64,000 bases of DNA from Pseudomonas asturiensis (GTDB lineage: Bacteria > Pseudomonadota > Gammaproteobacteria > Pseudomonadales > Pseudomonadaceae). This document shows, in pieces, positions 1 through 8,450 of this stretch. The stretch is taken from assembly GCF_900143095.1 (NCBI RefSeq), contig NZ_FRDA01000009.1, positions 62,001-126,000 on the forward strand, written 5' to 3'. The position numbers and the translations under genes are program-made. Numbering within the stretch: the stretch's first letter is position 1; each line of letters begins with the position of its first letter. The notes under the pieces are model-generated. The model ran no database searches, was not told the origin of the DNA, and was given only the letters and a program-made list of their open reading frames with translations.

Positions 1-1043
1 TTTATCTGGCGGGTATCGTTGCCGTCGTAAGCGGCGAGCGCGTCGGTCGTTATTTCGTGATCGCCTGGTCGGTCTTTCTGGTGGGCGGGCTGATTTTCAG
101 CCTGATGCTGCTGGGTCAGTTGCCCAATACGTTCCTGACCATGTATGCCTGTCACATCGGCACCGTGCTGGAGATGGCGCTGCTGTCGATGGCCCTGGCC
201 GACCGTATCAATCACACCCGGCGAGAACAGGAAAAAACCTTGCTGGCGGCCGGCAGGGATCTGGAATACCTGAACCTGCAACTGGCCACCAGCAACCGGC
301 TCAAGGACGAGTTTCTGGCTACGCTTACCCATGAACTCCGTACGCCTATGAACGGTGTGATCGGTTCGCTTGAGCTGATGCAGACCATGAATCTGGGCGA
401 GGAGCTGGAGATGTACCAGCAGACCGCCGCCAGTTCTGCCCAGGACATGATGAGCATGATCAATGGCATCCTGACCCTGACCGAGCTGCAGGCAGGTGTG
501 CTGTATGCCCAATGCGAAAGCTTCGATGTGCCCGACCTATTGGAGCAATTGCGTGAGCGTTTCAGTGGCCCTGCCTACGCCAAGGGGCTGCGGCTGAACC
601 TTGAGCTTGATGAAAAGCTGCCTGTCACGGTGCGTGGTGATGTCCACAAGCTTTACCAGTGCGTCGAGTGCCTGGTGGACAACGCACTCAAATTCACCCG
701 GGAGGGTACGATCAAGGTGCGGATCAGCGGCCAGTTGCAAGACGCCGATCGCTTGCGTTTGCGGATCGAGGTGATGGACACCGGCATCGGTTTCAGCCAC
801 CTGGACGAAGCCAACCTTTATAAGCATTTCTTTCAGGTCGATGGTTCGATGACCCGACAGTACGGCGGATTGGGCATTGGTCTGGCCATCTGTCGCAAAC
901 TGGTCGAGTTGCAGGGCGGCGAGCTGAGCCACCATTCCGAACCAGGCAAGGGCAGTTGCTTCACCTTGAGCCTGCCCATGCTGACGGACATTGCGGGAGC
1001 GGTGCGCAAGACCCCAGAGCTTAAAGCCCACTGGGGCATCTGA
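1..1043 (+). CDS. Sensor histidine kinase, 7TMR-DISM type (5' end outside window)
   Basis: The reading frame is open from base 3, so the gene starts upstream of the window. The first ~65 codons are hydrophobic and look like the last helices of a 7TMR-DISM membrane region, followed by a short coiled coil. A HisKA domain has the H-box THELRTPMNG near 325-356. The ATPase domain has an N-box (VDNALKFT, near 676), G1 (DTGIGF, near 778) and G2 (GGLGIGLAI, near 865). The protein should autophosphorylate on the H-box histidine and pass phosphate to a partner response regulator. No receiver domain follows; it stops shortly after the ATPase domain. The N-terminal ligand domain and any partner gene lie outside the window, so the signal is unknown. 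Confidence 0.9.
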   Translation, partial: YLAGIVAVVSGERVGRYFVIAWSVFLVGGLIFSLMLLGQLPNTFLTMYACHIGTVLEMALLSMALADRINHTRREQEKTLLAAGRDLEYLNLQLATSNRLKDEFLATLTHELRTPMNGVIGSLELMQTMNLGEELEMYQQTAASSAQDMMSMINGILTLTELQAGVLYAQCESFDVPDLLEQLRERFSGPAYAKGLRLNLELDEKLPVTVRGDVHKLYQCVECLVDNALKFTREGTIKVRISGQLQDADRLRLRIEVMDTGIGFSHLDEANLYKHFFQVDGSMTRQYGGLGIGLAICRKLVELQGGELSHHSEPGKGSCFTLSLPMLTDIAGAVRKTPELKAHWGI

Positions 1044-1160
1044 GCCTGTCAATACAAGGCAAAAGCGCCGGTCATTCGGCGCGTACGGCACTTTTGAAAG
1101 ACGAAGGCTTGAGCGCATGATTCACCACTGCCTATGAAACGCGCAGGGAGAACATGACTC

Positions 1161-2810
1161 ATGAACCTGAATCAATTCGCCGAAACCCACGAAGTCACCA
1201 ATCAGCCGCCGCCACTCGACGGGGCCAATCTGTATCGCATCGATCTGCCTTTACAGGAGTGGAGCAAGCGCTATGGGGCTGGCTGGGCCGAGTCGCGTAT
1301 CGACGCCTACGGTGCGCTGGCCGGCGGGCCGCTGATGGAGGCCGGTTTTCTGGCCAACCAGAACAAGCCGGTGTTCGCCAGCCATGACCGCTACGGGAAT
1401 CGCATCGACCTGATCGAATTTCACCCGGCCTGGCATCAACTGATGGCCACCGCCATTGAGCATGGCATCCCGTCGCTGCCCTGGACCGATCCGCAGCCCG
1501 GCGCGCACGTTGCACGAGCAGCCATGAGCTACCTGCACACCCAGGCCGAGCCCGGCAGCGGCTGCCCGTTGACCATGACCTTCGCCAGCGTTCCGGCCTT
1601 GCGCCTGCAGCCGGACCTGGCCGAGGTGTGGCTGCCCAAGGTGCTTTCCACCCGCTACGACTCGCGCAACATCGGCATTGCGCACAAGACCGGCGCCACC
1701 CTCGGCATGGCCATGACCGAGAAGCAGGGCGGTACCGATGTGCGCAGCAATACCACGCGCGCCTGGCCGGTCGGCGCAGGCGGACCGGGGCAGGCGTACG
1801 AACTGGTCGGGCATAAATGGTTCTGCTCAGCGCCGATGTGCGATGCGTTCCTCACGCTGGCGCAGACCGACAAGGGGCTGAGCTGCTTTCTGCTGCCGCG
1901 CCATCGGCCCGACAACACACGCAACGAGTTCTATATCCAGCGCCTGAAAAACAAATTGGGCAACTGGTCCAACGCCTCCAGCGAAGTCGAGTTTCGTGGC
2001 GCGCTGGCCTGGATGATCGGTGAAGAAGGGCGCGGTGTGGCGACTATCATCGAAATGGTCGGCATGACCCGCTTCGACTGCATGATCGGTTCCAGCGCGT
2101 TGATGCGTCAGGCGCTGACCCAGGCCACGCATCATTGTGCTCACCGCCAGGTCGGTGGCCGAGTGCTGGTCGATCAGCCGTTGATGCAGAACGTGTTGGC
2201 CGATCTGGCACTGGAAAGCGAAGCCGCGCTGGCGCTGACGCTGCGCATGGGTCGCGCCCTGGACCATCTGGAGGACGCCCATGAAGCACGCTTCGTCAGG
2301 CTGGTGACGGCGGTAGGCAAATACTGGATCTGCAAACGCGCCCCGGCAATGATCAACGAAGCCGCTGAGTGCCTGGGGGGGGCGGGTTATGTCGAGGACA
2401 GCATCTTGCCGCGCCTTTACCGCGAAGCGCCGGTCAACTCGACGTGGGAAGGCTCGGGTAACGTGCAATGCCTCGACGTATTGCGAGCGTTGTCCAAAGA
2501 GCCGGGCGTGCTCGATGCGCTATTCGATGAACTGGGTGACGGCCATGGCGACCGGCGTCTGGCCGCACACATCGCTACGCTGAAAGACGCCTTCACGGAC
2601 TTGAGCGACATCCAGTACCGCGCGCGGCAACTGACTGAGGACATCGCCATCGCCCTTCAGGCCAAGCTGTTGCTGGAAGCCGGCAATGCAGTCGTCAGCG
2701 ACGGCTTCATCGCCGGTCGAATAGCCACTGGCGGGCGGGTATATGGCGCATTGCCGCGAGGTATTGATGTCGAAACATTGGTGGCCAGAGCATCGCCGCA
2801 GGTGGCATGA
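1161..2810 (+). CDS. aidB: AidB-type acyl-CoA dehydrogenase (alkylation-response flavoprotein)
   Basis: 549 residues, close to E. coli AidB (about 541). The family is an FAD-containing acyl-CoA dehydrogenase fold that also binds DNA and is induced by alkylation damage through Ada. The AidB-like C-terminal signature TWEGSGNVQCLDVLRAL is present near residues 430-445, and the N-terminal stretch with AGGPLMEAGFLANQNKP is AidB-like. The ATG at 1161 fits the frame; the purine-rich AGGGAG near 1146 is somewhat far upstream, and an ATG at 1154 is in another frame. The gene is alone between a kinase gene and amn, with no Ada or AlkB gene nearby. Family is sure; the role in alkylation protection is inferred from homology. 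Confidence 0.9.
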   Translation: MNLNQFAETHEVTNQPPPLDGANLYRIDLPLQEWSKRYGAGWAESRIDAYGALAGGPLMEAGFLANQNKPVFASHDRYGNRIDLIEFHPAWHQLMATAIEHGIPSLPWTDPQPGAHVARAAMSYLHTQAEPGSGCPLTMTFASVPALRLQPDLAEVWLPKVLSTRYDSRNIGIAHKTGATLGMAMTEKQGGTDVRSNTTRAWPVGAGGPGQAYELVGHKWFCSAPMCDAFLTLAQTDKGLSCFLLPRHRPDNTRNEFYIQRLKNKLGNWSNASSEVEFRGALAWMIGEEGRGVATIIEMVGMTRFDCMIGSSALMRQALTQATHHCAHRQVGGRVLVDQPLMQNVLADLALESEAALALTLRMGRALDHLEDAHEARFVRLVTAVGKYWICKRAPAMINEAAECLGGAGYVEDSILPRLYREAPVNSTWEGSGNVQCLDVLRALSKEPGVLDALFDELGDGHGDRRLAAHIATLKDAFTDLSDIQYRARQLTEDIAIALQAKLLLEAGNAVVSDGFIAGRIATGGRVYGALPRGIDVETLVARASPQVA

Positions 2811-2862
2811 GCACGCGAACCCGTTAGGATGCAGGTCTGCAAGTTCAGACAGGACATGAAAC

Positions 2863-4326
2863 GTGACCCAAGCCTTTGTTGTTGTAGACACTGCCGAGCA
2901 AGCGGTTGAGCGGCTCGCTGAACTGCACGATCGTGCAACCAGCGCTCTGAGCCAGGCGCTCAAGCGTTACCTGAAAGACCGCGTCGAACCCAGCGCCGAA
3001 GAACGAGCGCAGTTCCGCTACCCCGAATTGCGCTTGAACTATGAGTGCCACGGCGAAGTGCCGCTGACCACTCGTGCCTATGCCAAGGTTCAGCTGCCGG
3101 GCGCTTATAGCGTAACCGTCACGCAGCCCAAGGCATTTCGCAAATACCTGCTGGAACAGCTCGGCCCGCTGATGAGCGATTTTACCGTGACGGTCGAAGT
3201 CGGCATGAGCGAGCAGAACATCCCTTATCCGTACGTGGTTGAGCAGGGTGACGAACTGGCCGGCTCCGGCGTGACCGCCGCTGCGCTGGCGCGGGTTTTC
3301 CCCAGCACCGACCTGTCGGCGGCAACCGATGGCATTGCCGACGGCCTGTACGACTGGGCCAACGTCGACCCGCTGCCACTGGCGCTGTTCGACGCGGCAC
3401 GTGTGGATTTCTCGCTGCGCCGTCTGGTGCATTACACCGGCAGCGACTGGCGTCATGTGCAGCCCTGGATCCTGCTGACCAACTACCACCGCTATGTCGA
3501 CCAGTTCATTCTGCATGGCCTGGAAAAACTGCGTGAAGACCCACGCTTCGTGCGCATGGTCCTGCCGGGCAACGTGGTGGTCGACAAGAGCATGAGCCAG
3601 GATGAAGCGCAGGCCATCGTCGCCAGCGTGGTCTGGCACCGCTACCAGATGCCGGCCTATCACCTGATCGCCGAAGACGGCCATGGTGTGACCCTGGTCA
3701 ACATCGGCGTCGGCCCGTCCAACGCCAAGAACATCACGGATCACCTGGCCGTACTGCGCCCGCATTGCTGGCTGATGATCGGTCACTGTGGTGGCCTGCG
3801 TCAGTCGCAGACCATCGGCGACTACGTGCTGGCCCACGCCTACATGCGCCGCGACGGGATTCTGGACCGTGTGCTGCCGCCGCACATCCCGATTCCGGCC
3901 CTGGCCGAAGTGCAATTGGCCCTGCAGGAATCGGCGGCGCAGATCACCGGCGAGCGTGGCGAAGAACTCAAAAAACGCCTTCGCACCGGCACCGTGCTGA
4001 CCTACGACGACCGTAACTGGGAATTGCGCTGGGCACAGGAGCGTCCGTTGATCAACCTGTCCCGCGCGGTGGCCGTGGATATGGAAAGCGGCACGATCGC
4101 TGCCCAGGGTTATCGCCTGCGCGTGCCTTACGGTACGTTGCTGTGCGTCTCCGACAAGCCGTTGCACAGTGAAATCAAGCTGCCAGGCTCGGCCAACGCG
4201 TTCTACGAGCGTGCCGTCAGCCAGCACTTGAAGATCGGCATCGCAGCGCTGGATCTGCTGCGCACCGAACTGAATTCGCTGCACTCGCGCAAGCTGCGCA
4301 GCTTCGATGAACCGCCGTTCCGTTGA
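2863..4326 (+). CDS. amn: AMP nucleosidase
   Basis: 487 residues, the usual length of bacterial Amn (E. coli 484). It hydrolyses AMP to adenine and ribose 5-phosphate and helps set adenylate levels. An N-terminal AMN domain covers roughly the first 170 residues. A C-terminal phosphorylase-type fold follows, with glycine-rich GHCGGLRQSQ and the AVDMESGTIAAQGYR segment, where the glutamate and nearby residues bind ribose in this fold. It lies 52 bases after aidB and ends just before a strong terminator, so it may be transcribed alone or with aidB. Confidence 0.95.
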   Translation: MTQAFVVVDTAEQAVERLAELHDRATSALSQALKRYLKDRVEPSAEERAQFRYPELRLNYECHGEVPLTTRAYAKVQLPGAYSVTVTQPKAFRKYLLEQLGPLMSDFTVTVEVGMSEQNIPYPYVVEQGDELAGSGVTAAALARVFPSTDLSAATDGIADGLYDWANVDPLPLALFDAARVDFSLRRLVHYTGSDWRHVQPWILLTNYHRYVDQFILHGLEKLREDPRFVRMVLPGNVVVDKSMSQDEAQAIVASVVWHRYQMPAYHLIAEDGHGVTLVNIGVGPSNAKNITDHLAVLRPHCWLMIGHCGGLRQSQTIGDYVLAHAYMRRDGILDRVLPPHIPIPALAEVQLALQESAAQITGERGEELKKRLRTGTVLTYDDRNWELRWAQERPLINLSRAVAVDMESGTIAAQGYRLRVPYGTLLCVSDKPLHSEIKLPGSANAFYERAVSQHLKIGIAALDLLRTELNSLHSRKLRSFDEPPFR

Positions 4327-4342
4327 TTGCGTTTGGTATTTG

Positions 4343-4376
4343 CAGAAAGGGCCACTAAAGTGGCCCTTTCTGTTTT
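4343..4376 (+). terminator. Rho-independent terminator after amn
   Basis: A perfect 14-bp stem (CAGAAAGGGCCACT with its complement) around a two-base AA centre is followed by TTTT. It lies 16 bases after the amn stop and 18 bases before the rluE start, so rluE probably has its own promoter or depends on readthrough. Confidence 0.85.
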
Positions 4377-4393
4377 CCGATTACCGAATTCCA

Positions 4394-5026
4394 ATGTCCC
4401 GCATCCAGCGTCCCGCCTCCCGCCGTCCTCAAATCAGCCCGACAGGTGCTCCCAGGCGCGTGGCCAAAGCACCGCCCGCCGAGCCGAAGCTGATCCTGTT
4501 CAACAAGCCGTTCGACGTGCTGACGCAGTTCAACGATGAGCAGGGGCGGGCGACGCTCAAGGATTTCATCAAGATCCCCGGCATCTACCCCGCAGGTCGA
4601 CTGGACCGTGACAGCGAAGGCCTGTTGCTGCTGACCAACGACGGGCAGTTGCAGGCGCGTATTGCCGATCCCAAACACAAGCTGGCCAAGACGTATTGGG
4701 TACAGGTCGAGGGCGAACCGACGCAAGATCAGTTGCAGCAATTGCGCGATGGCGTGCAGCTCAACGATGGCCCGACCTTGCCTGCTCAGGCGCGGCAAAT
4801 CGAAGAGCCAGCCCTCTGGCCACGCAACCCGCCGGTGCGCTTTCGCAAAAGCGTGCCAACCCACTGGCTGGAACTGGTCATCAAGGAAGGTCGCAATCGG
4901 CAGGTACGGCGCATGACCGCCGCCGTGGGCCTGCCGACACTGAGGCTGGTACGTGTCAGGATCGGCGACTGGACCCTCGACGGGCTCGATCAGGGTGAGT
5001 ATCGCGAAGTGCCCGCCAGGCTGTAA
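4394..5026 (+). CDS. rluE: 23S rRNA pseudouridine synthase E
   Basis: 210 residues from the ATG at 4394, similar to E. coli RluE (217), which makes pseudouridine 2457 in 23S rRNA. The RsuA/RluB/E/F catalytic motif GRLDRDSEGLLLLTNDG is present, with the catalytic Asp in RLDRD. The C-terminal NRQVRRMTAAVGLPTLRLVR segment is typical of the family. There is no N-terminal S4 domain, which fits RluE rather than RluB or RluF. The open frame extends upstream to 4307, but that would run through the amn terminator hairpin, so 4394 is preferred. It converges with the Lrp-type gene, leaving a 22-base gap. Confidence 0.9.
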   Translation: MSRIQRPASRRPQISPTGAPRRVAKAPPAEPKLILFNKPFDVLTQFNDEQGRATLKDFIKIPGIYPAGRLDRDSEGLLLLTNDGQLQARIADPKHKLAKTYWVQVEGEPTQDQLQQLRDGVQLNDGPTLPAQARQIEEPALWPRNPPVRFRKSVPTHWLELVIKEGRNRQVRRMTAAVGLPTLRLVRVRIGDWTLDGLDQGEYREVPARL

Positions 5027-5048
5027 CCGTACCGGACACATCCATTGA

Positions 5049-5528
5049 TCAACTGCGCAGATGAACCAGTGGCATCTCGGTACTGGCCAGCACTTGATTG
5101 AGCACAAAGCTCGACCGTACGCTGGTCACGCCTTCAATACGCGTCAAATGCCCCAACAGCAGCTTTTGATAATGGTCCATGTCAGGCACGACGACTTTCA
5201 GTTGATAATCGGCCTCCATCCCGGTCACCAGGCTGCATTCCAGCACTTGCGGCAGATTGCGGATCTGCTGCTCGAAGTTCTCGAAACGCTCCGGTGTGTG
5301 ACGGTCCATGCCGATCAGCACGTAGGCGGTCAGGTTCAGGCCCAGCTTCTTGCGATCCAGCAACGCCACCTGGCGAACGATATAGCCATCGTCTTCCAGT
5401 TGCTTGACGCGGCGTGAGCAGGGTGACGGCGACAGACCAATGCGTTCCGCCAGTTCCTGGTTGGAGATGCGCGCGTCCTTTTGCAATTCGGCCAAAATGC
5501 TCAAGTCATATCTGTCGAGCTTGCTCAC
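5049..5528 (-). CDS. Lrp/AsnC family transcriptional regulator
   Basis: 159 residues. An N-terminal winged HTH (residues 1-60: LDRYDLSILAELQKDARISN, then LAERIGLSPSPCSRRVKQLE) is followed by a RAM/AsnC ligand-binding domain. These proteins form octamers that bind DNA and sense amino acids. The target is not identifiable: neighbours are rluE on one side and a non-coding stretch on the other. Two direct copies of ATTGCGCA lie 23 and 54 bases upstream of the start and could be autoregulatory sites. Confidence 0.93.
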   Translation of the reverse strand: MSKLDRYDLSILAELQKDARISNQELAERIGLSPSPCSRRVKQLEDDGYIVRQVALLDRKKLGLNLTAYVLIGMDRHTPERFENFEQQIRNLPQVLECSLVTGMEADYQLKVVVPDMDHYQKLLLGHLTRIEGVTSVRSSFVLNQVLASTEMPLVHLRS

Positions 5529-5550
5529 GATCTACCCCTTTATGATTTGG

Positions 5551-5589
5551 ATTGCGCAGGATTATTGATATGAAGTCAAAAATTGCGCA
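5551..5589 (-). promoter_or_regulatory. Candidate operator: direct repeat of ATTGCGCA upstream of the Lrp-type gene
   Basis: ATTGCGCA occurs at 5551-5558 and again at 5582-5589, exactly 31 bases apart (about three helical turns) and on the same face. Lrp-family proteins often bind phased sites in their own promoter. Assignment to this regulator is inference from position. Confidence 0.4.
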
Positions 5590-5653
5590 AGTTATGTTTT
5601 ATTGAGCAACATTAGCAATCGCCTGCCAACGCCACAGGCCTATTCTTTTAAAC

Positions 5654-5840
5654 AGAATCACTGCCCGGACACAGCGTCCAGCGCGACCCGCCGAATCAGG
5701 CCAGTCGCGGCCTCCCACCCAACCGGGTGCGCTAGGCCCCCGGGCTACATACTGTCCACAAGACGGCATGAAGTGAGCCGACGTCATAAGCGTCGCGCCA
5801 GGACGAAGTATCCCAAGGGGGCCATCTGGCCCCCTTTTCT
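5654..5840 (+). ncRNA. Candidate small RNA between the Lrp-type gene and the Gln-rich protein gene
   Basis: A non-coding stretch of about 390 bases ends in a strong terminator although no ORF precedes it on this strand. CCTATTCTT at 5639-5647 resembles the RpoS -10 consensus KCTAYACTT, which would give a start near 5654 and an RNA of about 190 bases. A second possible -10 (CATACT near 5750) would give one of about 80. The body is GC-rich with several short complementary segments. Pseudomonas has an RpoS-dependent sRNA called RgsA; I cannot confirm that this is it. The 5' end is uncertain. Confidence 0.4.
5815..5840 (+). terminator. Rho-independent terminator of the candidate small RNA
   Basis: Stem AAGGGGGCCA / TGGCCCCCTT with a two-base loop, followed by TT. 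It lies 82 bases upstream of the next gene's start and does not follow any coding region on the plus strand. Confidence 0.85.
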
Positions 5841-5921
5841 TTGCGTCCTGATAAAGTGCGCAGAACGGCGCATCGCTATTACAGTCTTAATAACGTCTAT
5901 CTGCGTTCTAGTGAGGAAAGC

Positions 5922-7103
5922 ATGAAATCTGGCATCTGGCAGGTCGCGGGCTTGAGTCTGTTGTGCCTGAGCATAAGTACCCATGCCCTCGCCGACGAGC
6001 GTGACGATTCCCGTGGCAACGCCATGGACGGCGGGTCGCCGCGACAGCAACAACAGAACCAGCAGCGTCAGCAGCAGCAACAGCGCTTCCAGCAGCAGGA
6101 AAATCAGCAGCGTCAGATGCAGCAGCAACAGAATCAGCAGCGCAACGTTGAGCGCCAGCAACAGCAGCAGATCTATCAGCAACAGAACAATCAGCAACGT
6201 CAGATCCAGGAGCAGCAGAATCAGCAGCGCCAGGTGGAGCGTCAGCAGCAACAGCAGATTCAGCAGCAGGAACAGCAGCAGCGCAATGTCGAGCGCCAGC
6301 AGCAACAGCAAATCAACCAGCAGCAGCGTGAGCAACAGCGCCAGATTCAGGAACAGCAGAATCAGCAGCGCCAGCAGCAACAGCAGTTGAGACAGAATCA
6401 GGACAACCTGCCGATTCAGAGCGGCCCTCGTGAAGCCTGGCAGACCCAGCAACCGCGCCAGGGTTATTACCAGGACATTCCGCGCGGCAACACGCGCAAC
6501 TGGTCCGCTGGCAATGGCAGGCCTGATGATCGCTGGAATGGCCGTCCCGACGGGCACGGCAATGGCTGGGGGCCGGGCCCGCGTTATCGCCCTGGCTATG
6601 CCATTGATCGCGTACCGGGCGGTTATTCACGGATTCCCTATCGCGGGCAGGATTATTTCTATTCCGAAGGGTACTGGTATCGGCCGCAAGGCCCTCGCTA
6701 CGTGGTCGTGAACCCGCCCTATGGCGTGCGCGTGCGCAGCCTGCCGTCGTACTCGCAGGAAGTCTGGATTGGCAGCAGCCTGTTGTTTCTGGCAGCGGGC
6801 ACGTATTACGCGTATCAGCCTGACAGCCAGGAGTATGTGGTGGTCAACCCGCCGCAGAACGAGACGGTGTATTCAGAGCCTGCCCAGCAACAGAGCAACG
6901 GCTACGACCCTGTCGCCTATCCGCTGAAAGGCCAGAGCCAGCAGCAAGTCGAGCTGGATCATTACCAATGCTACCGCTGGGGCGTCGACCAGAGCGGGTT
7001 TGACCCGGCCAACATCACCTCCCAGCCTCAGCCTGCCGTTGTCGACCTCTATCGGCGTTCGATGGGCGCCTGTCTGGCGGATCGTGGCTACCGAGTCAAT
7101 TAA
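5922..7103 (+). CDS. Secreted Gln-rich protein with C-terminal DUF6515-like domain
   Basis: 393 residues from the ATG at 5922, with GAGGAAAG just upstream; the longer frame from 5841 lacks such a site. A signal peptide (cleavage after ALA, about residue 24) leads to a low-complexity region at about residues 38-165. That region is mostly Gln with spaced Arg, Asn and Glu, and contains recurring NVERQQQQQI-like units. After a Gly/Arg/Pro-rich spacer comes a Tyr-rich domain with paired VVVNPP motifs, resembling DUF6515. The tail YQCYRWGVDQSGFDPA is found in several small envelope proteins. It is probably periplasmic or cell-surface. Function is unknown. Confidence 0.8.
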   Translation: MKSGIWQVAGLSLLCLSISTHALADERDDSRGNAMDGGSPRQQQQNQQRQQQQQRFQQQENQQRQMQQQQNQQRNVERQQQQQIYQQQNNQQRQIQEQQNQQRQVERQQQQQIQQQEQQQRNVERQQQQQINQQQREQQRQIQEQQNQQRQQQQQLRQNQDNLPIQSGPREAWQTQQPRQGYYQDIPRGNTRNWSAGNGRPDDRWNGRPDGHGNGWGPGPRYRPGYAIDRVPGGYSRIPYRGQDYFYSEGYWYRPQGPRYVVVNPPYGVRVRSLPSYSQEVWIGSSLLFLAAGTYYAYQPDSQEYVVVNPPQNETVYSEPAQQQSNGYDPVAYPLKGQSQQQVELDHYQCYRWGVDQSGFDPANITSQPQPAVVDLYRRSMGACLADRGYRVN

Positions 7104-7109
7104 AGCCGA

Positions 7110-8003
7110 TCAGGCGTAGGTCTGCTTCACCACTTCCTGCGGGTCGGCGTGCACCAGCACTTCGGCCTTCGGGTATTTGGCGTGGATGGCATCGACAGCC
7201 TGATCGCACAGCGCATGAGCGACTGACAACGTCAGCGTGCCCGGCAACTCCAGATGCAGTTGCACGAACCAGTGGTTGCCGGAAATGCGCGTGCGCAGAT
7301 CATGCGCGCCCAACACCCCCGGTACGCCGCACGCCAGCTCCAGCATGTCTGTGCTGACGTCGCTGGGTAACTCGGCGTCCATCAGCACGGAAACGGTTTC
7401 CCGTGCGATCTGGAACGCGCTCCACAGAATGTAAAGCGCAATGCCCAGCCCGAAATACGCATCCAGCTGCTGCCAGCCAAAGTACGCCAGTGTCAGCGCG
7501 ACCAGAATGCTGCCATTGAGCAGCAGGTCAGACCGGTAGTGCAGCGAGTCGGCCCTGATTGCGGCAGAACCGGTCGCCTTGATCACTCGGTATTGCAAGG
7601 TCAGCAGCGCCAGCGTCAGCACAATAGACACCACCATCACCACCATGCCGAGCAGCGGCGCGCCCAACGGCTCGGGATGTTGAATACGCTGAACGGCCTG
7701 AAAGGCAATCAATACACCGCTGACGCCGATGAACAGCGCCTGCGCCATCCCCGACAGGGCTTCCGCCTTGCCGTGGCCGTAACGATGGTCGTCATCAGCC
7801 GGACGCAAGGCGTAATGCACCGCCAACAGGTTGAGGAAAGACGCCGCCCCATCGAGCAGCGAATCGGTCAGCCCGGCCAGCAGACTGACCGACCCGCTGA
7901 TCCACCACGCCACGCCCTTGGCCAGAATCAGAGTAACGGCAACTCCAAGCGAAGCCCGCGTTGCGAGACGCAACAGTCTGCTGTGTTCGGCACTGGTGCT
8001 CAT
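7110..8003 (-). CDS. Cation diffusion facilitator (FieF/YiiP-type metal exporter)
   Basis: 297 residues with six predicted membrane helices and a cytosolic C-terminal domain. The zinc/iron site residues of the FieF class are present: DSLLD (about residues 46-50) in helix 2 and HYRSD (about 154-158) in helix 5. The C-terminal domain has the His/Asp pattern (GAHDLRTR, HWFVQLHLE, HADP) used for dimer metal binding in YiiP. It should export divalent metal (Zn2+ and/or Fe2+) in exchange for protons; the exact metal is not predictable. It converges with the Gln-rich protein gene, seven bases apart. Confidence 0.92.
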   Translation of the reverse strand: MSTSAEHSRLLRLATRASLGVAVTLILAKGVAWWISGSVSLLAGLTDSLLDGAASFLNLLAVHYALRPADDDHRYGHGKAEALSGMAQALFIGVSGVLIAFQAVQRIQHPEPLGAPLLGMVVMVVSIVLTLALLTLQYRVIKATGSAAIRADSLHYRSDLLLNGSILVALTLAYFGWQQLDAYFGLGIALYILWSAFQIARETVSVLMDAELPSDVSTDMLELACGVPGVLGAHDLRTRISGNHWFVQLHLELPGTLTLSVAHALCDQAVDAIHAKYPKAEVLVHADPQEVVKQTYA

Positions 8004-8030
8004 GAGGCGTCCTTCAACCCTGAAATAATA

Positions 8031-8450
8031 TTACGCTGCCGGAATCAGACCCAGCGACGCCAGTTGCTCGACACTGCCCTTGTGCTGAATCAGGCGCGGG
8101 TCGTTCAACGGCAGCGAACGGCCCAACTCGGTTTCGAGAATGGCTTGCAGCTTGATGTTATCGACACTGCCATCGGCCTTGATCGCCGGTTGCAGCTTCT
8201 GCGGATCAATCTGCGCATGCTCGCCCGGCCCGTAGTAAATCGCACCGGTCGCGAAGTCCACCGCAAAAGCGATCACCCCGGGGATGATGTAGAACAACAG
8301 ACCAAAGGCATCCAGCGCCGCAATGGCCGGATCGACCTTGCCATCAATCTGACCACGACGGTCAGGGTAGAAAATACTGCCGCAGGCAGTCAGTTGGGTC
8401 AGCAATGTGGCGACCACAACGCCACCGATCAAACGGGAAGGAATGCGCAT
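8031..8450 (-). CDS. Small lipoprotein, possibly YceK/YidQ-like
   Basis: 139 residues from the ATG at 8450, preceded by AGGAGC. An N-terminal signal with lipobox LTAC (Cys about residue 23) predicts lipidation. The mature start GSIFYPDRRGQIDGKVD and the hydrophobic stretch IIPGVIAFAVDFATGAIYYG recall the YceK/YidQ lipoproteins, but the match is weak. Such proteins are sometimes labelled polyribonucleotide nucleotidyltransferase in Pseudomonas genomes; nothing here supports an enzyme. It lies 27 bases downstream of the exporter gene's start on the same strand and may be in one unit with it. Confidence 0.75.
   Translation of the reverse strand: MRIPSRLIGGVVVATLLTQLTACGSIFYPDRRGQIDGKVDPAIAALDAFGLLFYIIPGVIAFAVDFATGAIYYGPGEHAQIDPQKLQPAIKADGSVDNIKLQAILETELGRSLPLNDPRLIQHKGSVEQLASLGLIPAA

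Noticed and set aside
1064..1082. Terminator after the sensor kinase
   Set aside because: GCGCCG/CGGCGC hairpin is present but no T-run follows it directly.
2845..4284. 479-codon open frame on the minus strand
   Set aside because: It lies opposite amn, which has clear family motifs. It is a GC-rich shadow frame with low-complexity composition and no recognisable domain.
5784..6557. Leu-rich 257-codon frame resembling a membrane protein
   Set aside because: The antisense of CAG-rich glutamine codons gives Leu, so the hydrophobic pattern is an artefact of the Gln tract on the plus strand.
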